A stretch of DNA of 47,355 nucleotides, from contig SVRK01000014.1 of NCBI GenBank assembly GCA_015064855.1, positions 1 through 47,355 of the forward strand, read 5' to 3'. Position numbers and translations under genes: made by a program. Below are positions 41,543-47,355 of the stretch, piece by piece (position 1 is the stretch's first letter; each line of letters begins with the position of its first letter). Origin of the DNA: Oscillospiraceae bacterium. GTDB taxonomy: Bacteria; Bacillota; Clostridia; Oscillospirales; CAG-272. A model generated the notes under the pieces. The model had not been told where the DNA came from. It searched no databases and worked only from the letters and a program-made list of their open reading frames with translations.

Positions 41543-43633
41543 CTACTCTCTAATGCCGAAGAGAAGCTCTCCATAATCAGGCATAGGCCAATATTCGCGA
41601 GCTGTTAGACGCTCTGCTTCATCACAGGTCTTTCTTAGCTCGTTCATTTTTGCAAGAACAACGCTTTCATAAGCCTTTGCCTTCTCGGCAGCATCCTTGA
41701 TTTTGGACACGTCCTTGCGCTTTTCTTCAAGCTCAAGGGTTAGTTTATATGCTTCGGTGCAAAGAACTGAGAGCTTTTTGCCAACCTCAAATTCATAGCC
41801 TATATCAAAGTCAAGCTCGCGTTTTTCATTGACGGAGCGTGCCAAATCCTTAGTATATTTAGATATCGCAGGAATTATAAGCTTCTTTGCCATATCAATC
41901 ATAGTGCGAGATTCAATATTTATAATCTTTGAATAGCTTTCGAGCAAGATTTCACATCTTGAATAAAGCTCCTTCTCGCTAAATACTTTATTTTTGGTAT
42001 ATAGCTCAATATTCTTTTCGTCAAGCAAATGAACGAGGGCATCAGGAGTTGATTTAAGGTTGGATAAGCCTCTCTTCTCCGCCTCTTTAATCCAAGCGTC
42101 ATCGTATCCGTTGCCGTTAAAGAATATTCTCTTGTGCTCCTTGATTGTTTTCTTAATAAGCTCATCAAGTGCGCCGTTAAAGTCCTCGGCAATGCTTAAA
42201 ACGTCGTAAAACTCGTTTAATACCTCGGTAACTGCTGTGTTGATTGCCGTGTTTGTGTCAGCAATTGATGCATTTGAGCCGAGCATACGGAATTCAAACT
42301 TATTACCTGTAAATGCAAATGGTGAGGTTCTATTTCTATCCGAGGTATCCTTTGGGAACTTTGGAAGAATATGAACGCCGACTCTCATTTTTTCCTTTTC
42401 TTTAGAGCCAAGCTTTACGCCCTTTTCAATAGCGTCAAGGATTTCTGTAAGCTCCTCACCAAGAAAGATAGAAATAACCGCTGGTGGTGCTTCGTTAGCG
42501 CCTAGACGGTGGTCATTACCTGCACTTGCAACTGAAATGCGTAAAACGTCTTGATAGTCATCAACAGCCTTGATAACAGCGCAAAGGAAAAGCAAGAATT
42601 GTGCGTTTTCACTTGGTGTTTCACCGGGCTCCAAGAGGTTCATACCCGTATTTGTAGAAAGTGACCAGTTATTGTGCTTACCGCTACCGTTAACACCGTC
42701 AAACGGCTTTTCGTGAAGTAAGCAAACAAGACCGTGCTTTCTTGCAACCTTTTGCATAAGCTCCATTGTTAATTGGTTATGGTCGGTTGCCAAATTTGTT
42801 GTTGTGAAGATAGGGGCAAGCTCGTGCTGAGCAGGTGCTGCCTCATTGTGCTCTGTTTTTGCAAAAACGCCGAGAGACCAAAGCTCGTGGTCTAAATCCT
42901 TCATAAAAGACTTAACCTGAGGCTTGATTGTTCCAAAATAGTGGTCGTCAAGCTCTTGTCCCTTTGGTGGCATTGAGCCGAAAAGGGTTCTGCCCGTATA
43001 AACTAAATCCGGACGCTTATTGTACGTTTCCTTATCAACTAGGAAATATTCTTGCTCAGGTCCGACAGTTGGCTTAACTGTTTTTATATCGTCGTGGCCA
43101 AAGAGCTTCAAAATTTTAATTGCGGCTTTGTTTAAAACCTCCATTGAGCGAAGGAGTGGGGTCTTTTTATCAAGTGCTTCTCCACCATATGAGCAGAACG
43201 CAGTAGGAATACAGAGTGCACCATCCTTAATAAATGCATAAGAGGACGGGTCCCAAGCGGTATAGCCTCTTGCCTCAAATGTTGCGCGAAGTCCACCTGA
43301 CGGGAATGATGAGGCATCGCTCTCGCCCTTTACAAGCTCTTTACCAGAAAACTCCATAATAGCTGTGGAATTGTCAAGCGGGGATATAAAGCTATCGTGC
43401 TTTTCAGCAGTTATTCCTGTCATCGGCTGGAACCAATGCGTATAGTGAGTTGCACCCTTTTCGATTGCCCAATCCTTCATAGCATTTGCAATCTCGTTAG
43501 CAAGGGACAAATCAAGATGCTTTCCGTTTTGGATAGTATTTTGAATAGAATTATAAACGTCCTCTGGCAGACGCTCCTTCATAACCTGATCATTAAACAC
43601 CATCGTGCCGAAAAAGTCTGTAACTGTTTTCAT
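41543..43633 (-). CDS. glnN: Glutamine synthetase type III
   Basis: 696 residues from the ATG at 43633 behind GGGGAGAG; longer starts would run into the promoter and are rejected. This is the normal length of GSIII. Diagnostic segments: an N-terminal GSIII-specific domain ('GTMVFND', 'ATHYTHWFQPMTG'), the glutamate/ATP-site 'VGPEQEYFLVD', 'AKTEHNEAAPAQHELAP', 'NGSGKHNNWS', and 'NRTSPFAFTGNKFEFR'. It makes glutamine from glutamate, ammonia and ATP in the cytoplasm as a dodecamer. GSIII is common in Bacteroidetes and gut Clostridia. Single gene with a strong constitutive-type promoter. Confidence 0.95.
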   Translation of the reverse strand: MKTVTDFFGTMVFNDQVMKERLPEDVYNSIQNTIQNGKHLDLSLANEIANAMKDWAIEKGATHYTHWFQPMTGITAEKHDSFISPLDNSTAIMEFSGKELVKGESDASSFPSGGLRATFEARGYTAWDPSSYAFIKDGALCIPTAFCSYGGEALDKKTPLLRSMEVLNKAAIKILKLFGHDDIKTVKPTVGPEQEYFLVDKETYNKRPDLVYTGRTLFGSMPPKGQELDDHYFGTIKPQVKSFMKDLDHELWSLGVFAKTEHNEAAPAQHELAPIFTTTNLATDHNQLTMELMQKVARKHGLVCLLHEKPFDGVNGSGKHNNWSLSTNTGMNLLEPGETPSENAQFLLFLCAVIKAVDDYQDVLRISVASAGNDHRLGANEAPPAVISIFLGEELTEILDAIEKGVKLGSKEKEKMRVGVHILPKFPKDTSDRNRTSPFAFTGNKFEFRMLGSNASIADTNTAINTAVTEVLNEFYDVLSIAEDFNGALDELIKKTIKEHKRIFFNGNGYDDAWIKEAEKRGLSNLKSTPDALVHLLDEKNIELYTKNKVFSEKELYSRCEILLESYSKIINIESRTMIDMAKKLIIPAISKYTKDLARSVNEKRELDFDIGYEFEVGKKLSVLCTEAYKLTLELEEKRKDVSKIKDAAEKAKAYESVVLAKMNELRKTCDEAERLTAREYWPMPDYGELLFGIRE

Positions 43634-43681
43634 ATAGCTCTCCCCTTTATATGCATAAAATATACGCAAAATATATATAAG

Positions 43682-43710
43682 ATTATACATTTTTTTAATT
43701 TGTTTGTCAA
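43682..43710 (-). promoter_or_regulatory. glnN promoter
   Basis: Perfect TTGACA, 17-bp spacer and TATAAT on the minus strand. Confidence 0.9.
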
Positions 43711-43775
43711 GTGGCATATGTTGATAAAAAGCGTGCTTTTTTTCCATATTTTGTGTTTTTATATTAAAACACCTC

Positions 43776-43810
43776 TTGCAAATATATTTTATGTATGATA
43801 TAATATTTGC
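43776..43810 (+). promoter_or_regulatory. nrdR promoter with inverted repeat
   Basis: TTGCAA at 43776-43781, 17-bp spacer, TATAAT at 43799-43804. An 8-bp inverted repeat GCAAATAT (43778-43785) / ATATTTGC (43803-43810) brackets the core promoter and may be an operator. It does not match the known NrdR box well. Confidence 0.7.
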
Positions 43811-43839
43811 GTGTTAATTTTCTAACAAGAGGTGATTTT

Positions 43840-44298
43840 ATGAGATGCCCACATTGCGGATATGAGGATAGCAAGGTTATTGACTCTCGTCCCGTTGACG
43901 AAAATTCAAGTATTAAAAGGCGTAGAGAGTGTCTTAGCTGTGGCTCTCGCTTTACCACCTTTGAAATAATTGAAACTATTCAGCCAATGGTTGTTAAAAA
44001 GGATGGCTCACGCGAATATTTTGATAAGGGTAAATTACTTGTTGGAATTATCAAGGCTTGTCAAAAACGCCCTGTTAATGCAACACAAATTGCAAACAAG
44101 GTAGAGGCGGAGATTTTAAATTCTCTCCGCACAGAGATTTCATCAACCGAAATTGGCGAAATCACAATGAATGAGCTTATAAAAGCCGACGACGTTGCTT
44201 ATATTAGATTTGCATCAATCTATAAGGACTTTTCAAACGTTGAAACGTTTTTAGAGGAGCTTAAAAAGATTTCAAAGTCAACAACAGAGGAAGCTTAA
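43840..44298 (+). CDS. nrdR: Transcriptional repressor NrdR
   Basis: 152 residues, the standard length. A zinc ribbon is at Cys3/Cys6 (MRCPHCG) and Cys31/Cys34 (CLSCGSRF), followed by the ATP-cone domain ('VVKKDGSREYFDKGKLLVGI', 'VAYIRFASIYKDF'). NrdR binds dATP/ATP and represses ribonucleotide reductase genes; those genes are not in the window. The ATG at 43840 follows AAGAGGTG, and the longer in-frame start at 43807 overlaps the promoter -10 region and lacks a binding site. The downstream HAD gene follows after 35 bp and may be co-transcribed. Confidence 0.95.
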   Translation: MRCPHCGYEDSKVIDSRPVDENSSIKRRRECLSCGSRFTTFEIIETIQPMVVKKDGSREYFDKGKLLVGIIKACQKRPVNATQIANKVEAEILNSLRTEISSTEIGEITMNELIKADDVAYIRFASIYKDFSNVETFLEELKKISKSTTEEA

Positions 44299-44333
44299 TT
44301 TTCGGCACTCTTGCCGTTATTTACTGGAGAGAT

Positions 44334-44948
44334 ATGAACGTTTACGATTTTGATAGAACACTTTTCCCAGGCGATTCTTCAATACATTTTTGGGCGTTCG
44401 CTAAAAGCAAATACCCTAAAATATTGATTCACTCCCCTGGTAGTATATTAAAGCTGTTTTTTTACAATCTTAATATGTGCAACTGGGCACAGCTTATGGA
44501 AAAGTTCTTTAAATTTTTAAATTTTGTTCCTAATCCCGAAAAAACAATAGAAGAATTTTGGGATGCAAACGAGAGTAAAATTTTCCCTTGGTATGATGAA
44601 ATCCGCAAGGAGGACGACATTATAATTTCCGCTTCGCCCGAATTTCTTATTGAGCCGATTGCCAAGCGCCTAGGTGTTAGATGTATCGCTACCGATATGG
44701 ACATAAGTACCTATAAAATAAATGGTGTTGACTGCTCCGGCGAGGAAAAATTAAGACGCTTTTTAGTCGAATATCCAAATGAGGAAATAGAATGCTTTTA
44801 TTCTGACTCCTATAATGACACGCCTCTTGCAAGATACGCAAAAAAGGCGTATATGATTACCAAAAAGGGTGAGATTGTCGACTGGGATTTTAAAAAGGGT
44901 GAGAAAAAATACAAGACAAAGAAAAACAAGACAAAAAAAGCCGACTGA
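44334..44948 (+). CDS. HAD-IB family phosphatase
   Basis: 204 residues. Motif I DFDRTL (Asp5, Asp7), motif II 'IISASPEFL' and motif III/IV 'EEKLRRFL ... FYSDSYNDTPLA' place it in the HAD-IB group, which includes phosphoserine phosphatase-like and lipid-phosphate-type phosphatases. The Lys-rich C-terminal tail (KKGEKKYKTKKNK) is unusual and may bind nucleic acid or membrane. Good GGAGAG before the ATG. Ends in a terminator that contains its stop codon. Confidence 0.85.
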   Translation: MNVYDFDRTLFPGDSSIHFWAFAKSKYPKILIHSPGSILKLFFYNLNMCNWAQLMEKFFKFLNFVPNPEKTIEEFWDANESKIFPWYDEIRKEDDIIISASPEFLIEPIAKRLGVRCIATDMDISTYKINGVDCSGEEKLRRFLVEYPNEEIECFYSDSYNDTPLARYAKKAYMITKKGEIVDWDFKKGEKKYKTKKNKTKKAD

Positions 44949-44961
44949 ATGTCGGCTTTTT
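44935..44961. terminator. Bidirectional intrinsic terminator
   Basis: Stem AAAAAGCCGAC / GTCGGCTTTTT with a TGAAT loop, between the convergent HAD-IB and amidohydrolase genes. Confidence 0.9.
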
Positions 44962-44978
44962 CTATTTTTTTGAGGGAT

Positions 44979-46085
44979 TTACAGATATTTTCTTGATAGC
45001 TCCTCAATATACTCGGCTAGGTCCCTTTCGTATATTAGGTGCTTATATTTTTCAATATATTTTTTAAGTGCTTCTCTGTTTATTTCCTTAGGTGCGCCAC
45101 CAAGCTTACAAAGGAGATTTGATGAGAAGATTTTTTGAAGCGACTCTTGACCGATTTTTATACCCGTCAAGGAATGGTCGTCAAATGAATCAAGCGTTTC
45201 GTCAGTAGCAAGGAATCTATATATGCGGTCGCATAGCCAAATTCCCGCCTCAAGGTATACAGGGAAATCCATATCCGTGCCGAAAATTATCCTGTCTGCG
45301 TATTTATTAAAGAACTCGCGGTAGTAATCGGGGCGCTTGTCAAAATCAATATACATTTCACCGCCGGGGGTAATATCAACTGACAAATTTGGATACGTGT
45401 CAAAGAGTTTTTCTAATTTTTCGGGTACGCCCGACGAGAAAAAGAAGTGCGCCAAGCAAAGATTTAATTTAGGATGCTTTTTAAGTATGTTTTCAACCTG
45501 ATTAAATAGCTCCTCAAAGCTTGGGAATTCACCATTACCATAAAACCATTTTTTCTCAATTCTTTCCTTGGTTGGCTCTGTCCAAAAGCATTCCGGATCG
45601 CGTGCGTGCATCAAGACGTAAGTGCCGTTTTTCTCCATTTCGTCAAATGCGCCATCAAAAATTTCACTATCAAGCGGATGACCGACGCGTACGTAGAGGT
45701 TAGGCTTTCCCTCTAGCATTTTTATACCGTCAAAGCCTATTTCCATAAGCTCGCTATGCTGGGTTTTTAAATCCATACCAACCATTTCGTCCGAGCTTGC
45801 AGGATAGCTAGGATAAATATATCCGCCATAGGAAAATGTATTTGGATTTGCAATTTTATAAAACGCGCAAATTATATTGTTACTAACGTCGCGTGACACA
45901 GGAATCGAGTTTCCCGACGGCAAAGGAGCAAGCGCGATATATTTAAGTCCGCAAGTTTTTCTATATTCCTCAAGCCCGTGCAAAAAGTCTATATTTTTTT
46001 CCTTGTCATACCATCTGTGCATATGAATATGACCGTCAATTACGTTTTCTAAATTTGGAAACGGTATATCTAAATATTTCCCCAT
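44979..46085 (-). CDS. Amidohydrolase, paralog C
   Basis: 368 residues, third member of the subfamily also at 4114 and 6695. Predicted metal ligands: His19/His21 (DGHIHM), the His of VLMHARDPECFW, the His of LAHFFF and the Asp of FGTDMDFP. GFDGIKMLEGKP and DITPGGEMY are conserved. Unlike the other two copies it is 37 kb away and stands alone next to the cobalamin riboswitch, transcribed divergently from it. Substrate unknown. It has its own promoter (46119-46147) and a GCGAGG ribosome binding site. Confidence 0.8.
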   Translation of the reverse strand: MGKYLDIPFPNLENVIDGHIHMHRWYDKEKNIDFLHGLEEYRKTCGLKYIALAPLPSGNSIPVSRDVSNNIICAFYKIANPNTFSYGGYIYPSYPASSDEMVGMDLKTQHSELMEIGFDGIKMLEGKPNLYVRVGHPLDSEIFDGAFDEMEKNGTYVLMHARDPECFWTEPTKERIEKKWFYGNGEFPSFEELFNQVENILKKHPKLNLCLAHFFFSSGVPEKLEKLFDTYPNLSVDITPGGEMYIDFDKRPDYYREFFNKYADRIIFGTDMDFPVYLEAGIWLCDRIYRFLATDETLDSFDDHSLTGIKIGQESLQKIFSSNLLCKLGGAPKEINREALKKYIEKYKHLIYERDLAEYIEELSRKYL

Positions 46086-46118
46086 AATAGCCTCGCTTTA
46101 ATTATTATTTATAGTTAA

Positions 46119-46147
46119 ATTTTATCACTACGCAATGTAAATTTCAA
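46119..46147 (-). promoter_or_regulatory. Promoter of amidohydrolase C
   Basis: TTGAAA, 17-bp spacer and TAAAAT on the minus strand. Confidence 0.7.
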
Positions 46148-46154
46148 GAAATTA

Positions 46155-46183
46155 TTGACACAAGAGGAAAAAAGTTTTATAAT
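46155..46183 (+). promoter_or_regulatory. Promoter of the riboswitch/DUF4430 transcript
   Basis: Perfect TTGACA at 46155-46160, 17-bp spacer, TATAAT at 46178-46183, about 15 bases before the riboswitch. Confidence 0.9.
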
Positions 46184-46195
46184 TAAATCGAAATA

Positions 46196-46320
46196 TAGAC
46201 GCATTGCTTGGGAAAGCGCGGTGAAATTCCGTCACAGCAGTCACTACGGTTAAAGTCCGAATGCCACCTCGCGTTTTTGGTGAAATTCCAATGGTAAAGT
46301 CGGTTTTGGGCATATGAAAA
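46196..46320 (+). ncRNA. Cobalamin (B12) riboswitch
   Basis: The conserved core reads GGGAA, then GGTGAAATTCC, GTCACAGCAGTCACTACGG and the B12-box variant AGTCCGAATGCCACC (about 46253-46268), the common Clostridial form. GCGCGGTG and ACCTCGCG can close the aptamer. GGTGAAATTCC occurs a second time (about 46279-46290) outside the aptamer core. It controls the downstream gene through the terminator at 46374. Confidence 0.85.
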
Positions 46321-46329
46321 CCGAAAGCC

Positions 46330-46401
46330 AAAGAGCCTTTTCCCTATGGAAAAGTGTTTTATTTTGCTCTTTGTCCTGCCCTTTTTTAGGCAGGATTTTT
46401 T
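46330..46401 (+). terminator. Riboswitch expression platform: stem-loop and intrinsic terminator
   Basis: A stem AAAGAGC/GCTCTTT (46330-46336 with 46366-46372, nested CTTTTCC/GGAAAAG) precedes a terminator TCCTGCC/GGCAGGA followed by six T (46374-46401). The arrangement fits transcription attenuation of the lipoprotein gene when cobalamin is bound. Confidence 0.75.
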
Positions 46402-46711
46402 ATCTTATATTTCACAATGCCACAATGGGCTCGAGCCATTGTGCATTGAAAACCAAATTAGCGGCTATTTTCAAGGCTTTCTCATTTGACTTGCGCCAGC
46501 AAGCCTGCACTCGAAACCCATAAAACTATCTCGCTCATTTAATTTTTAATGTGCGAAGCAGTTTTAGGTAAGAAAATATTTTGTATAGCAAAAAAGCGAG
46601 CGTAGGTAATATTGGCATATTGCCAAGCGAGATTTTGAAGATAGACGGAATATTTACTAAATAAAACCACATTGGTTCGAGCCCATTGTGGCATAAGAAA
46701 GGAGAAAACAA
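46402..46711. other. Long leader between terminator and lipoprotein gene
   Basis: No gene seen in about 310 bp. It contains an inverted repeat pair: 46417-46446 is a near-palindrome centred on CTCGAG, and 46667-46694 is its inverted copy (CCACATTGGTTCGAGCCC...). The arms could fold the leader into one large hairpin. Confidence 0.6.
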
Positions 46712-47095
46712 ATGAAAAAGGTATTATCAATCAGCATTGCTTGTCTTATTTTGGCAACCTCTCTGTTTTTTGTTATCGGTTGTGGTAACAAGGAGAGTGA
46801 AACCGAGCTCAATTTCACATTTGAGGTTGTACATCTTGACGGCACAACAAAGACGTTTGAAGTAAAAACGTACAAAACTCATCTTGGCGATGCACTAACT
46901 GAAAAGGGCTACATCTCAGGTTATCAAAGCCAATATGGTCTAACCGTTGAAACGGTTGACGGCGAAAAGCTTGATTGGAACACAAGTGGTGCTTATTGGG
47001 CGCTCTACATAAACGGCGAATATGCTCCAACCGGTGTTGATTCTACTAAAATAGTAGATGGCGCAACATATACGTTTAAAGCTGAAAAAATGTAA
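46712..47095 (+). CDS. DUF4430 lipoprotein, B12-regulated
   Basis: 127 residues. A signal peptide ends in a lipobox (FVIGC, Cys near residue 24), so it is lipid-anchored outside the membrane. The rest is one DUF4430 domain ('HLDGTTKTFEVKTYKTHLGDAL', as pattern; 'GLTVETVDGEKLDW', 'GAYWALYINGEYAPTGVDST'), related to the transcobalamin-like fold. Placement behind a cobalamin riboswitch supports a role in binding or importing cobalamin or another corrinoid at the cell surface. AAAGGAGAAAAC precedes the ATG. Confidence 0.9.
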   Translation: MKKVLSISIACLILATSLFFVIGCGNKESETELNFTFEVVHLDGTTKTFEVKTYKTHLGDALTEKGYISGYQSQYGLTVETVDGEKLDWNTSGAYWALYINGEYAPTGVDSTKIVDGATYTFKAEKM

Positions 47096-47112
47096 AATAA
47101 AAGGGACTCGCA

Positions 47113-47141
47113 CGGCGACCTGCGATAAAGCAGGTCTGCCG
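47113..47141 (+). terminator. Stem-loop after the DUF4430 gene
   Basis: CGGCGACCTGC / GCAGGTC-T-GCCG hairpin with one bulge, 18 bases after the stop. It lacks a long T-tail, so it may be a weak terminator or part of the following repeat array. Confidence 0.45.
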
Positions 47142-47148
47142 AACGATG

Positions 47149-47314
47149 CTTGCCCTTACGGGCAAGTGATGTCGGCTTCGCCTAATGATGTAACCTACGG
47201 CAATGATGTTGTGCCTTCGGCACAGTGGGCAAGCATCACATCATTGCGACCAACGGGAGCAACATCATTACGAACGAAGTGAGTAACATCACTTTTGCGT
47301 AAGCAAAAACATCA
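47149..47314. repeat. Array of small hairpins separated by TGATGT / ACATCA motifs
   Basis: Short stem-loops (CTTGCCC-TTAC-GGGCAAG; GTGCC-TTC-GGCAC; TTTTGC-GTAA-GCAAAA) alternate with TGATGT at 47167, 47186 and 47204, then with the complementary ACATCA at 47238, 47262, 47286 and 47309. The left and right halves can pair with each other to form one cruciform or large RNA fold. The array extends towards the window end. Confidence 0.75.
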
Positions 47315-47355
47315 CTTATATTCCTTCCGAAAACAAAATATCGTATAACACACTA

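Noticed and set aside
46314..46523. 69-aa frame starting inside the cobalamin riboswitch.
   Set aside because: It runs through the expression-platform hairpins and terminator and has no ribosome binding site.
46667..46694. A tRNA gene suggested by the T-arm-like GGTTCGAGCCC.
   Set aside because: No cloverleaf, anticodon arm or acceptor stem can be drawn around it; it is one arm of the inverted repeat.
47149..47314. CRISPR-like regular array at the window end.
   Set aside because: The repeated motif is only 6 bp, the units are hairpins of differing sequence, and the motif inverts half-way; no cas genes are present.

Overview
The window reads as chromosomal DNA of an anaerobic Firmicute, most likely an uncultivated gut or rumen member of the Clostridia. 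The support is an AT-rich low-GC composition, strong AGGAGG-type ribosome binding sites, textbook sigma-A promoters (TTGACA-like, 17 bp spacer, TATAAT-like), T-tailed intrinsic terminators, glutamine synthetase III (GlnN), NrdR, DUF6273 and DUF4430 lipoproteins and a cobalamin riboswitch. Assignment below class level is inference.

Layout. 1-1160: accessory edge with a GNAT acetyltransferase cut by the window end, an orphan integrase arm-binding-domain remnant and a small hypothetical gene. 1160-2640: SDR oxidoreductase and VUT-family transporter. 2640-16990: a carbohydrate and small-molecule utilisation region. It holds a GH27 alpha-galactosidase-like enzyme, two of three amidohydrolase paralogs, a MATE exporter, a DUF6259-like glycosidase, an AraC regulator, an FAD oxidoreductase, a secreted parallel-beta-helix-like protein, a GH28-like protein and an MFS transporter. 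16993-21989: an operon of glycerol-1-phosphate dehydrogenase, glycerophosphodiesterase, HAD phosphatase, AEC carrier and LarA lactate racemase.

22084-32790 is the outstanding part. It is one co-directional minus-strand cluster of about 10.7 kb with minimal gaps. In transcription order it encodes an ESCRT-III/Snf7-like coiled-coil protein, a Vps4-like AAA+ ATPase with an N-terminal MIT-like domain, an SPFH-domain protein, a second Snf7-like coiled-coil protein, a Ser/Thr kinase with a zinc ribbon, a vWA protein, a protein with a HEPN-like Rx4-6H motif, a BspA-type LRR protein, a second vWA protein, a second kinase, and a zinc-ribbon/SEL1-repeat protein. Both Snf7-like proteins carry C-terminal segments resembling the MIM1 motif that recruits Vps4 MIT domains. 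I interpret this as a bacterial ESCRT/Vps4-like membrane-remodelling machine wired to kinase/vWA signalling. Immediately upstream on the same strand are a WYL-domain regulator and a large repeat-containing lipoprotein.

36586-47355: GH2 beta-galactosidase; tRNA-Gln(CTG) followed by tRNA-3'-end-like repeats; APC permease; repeat-rich spacer; GlnN; NrdR; HAD-IB phosphatase; the third amidohydrolase paralog; then a cobalamin riboswitch, intrinsic terminator and DUF4430 lipoprotein, and a closing array of small hairpins separated by TGATGT/ACATCA motifs.

Nothing here was searched against a database. Family names rest on recognised motifs, and the biological role of the ESCRT-like cluster is inference.
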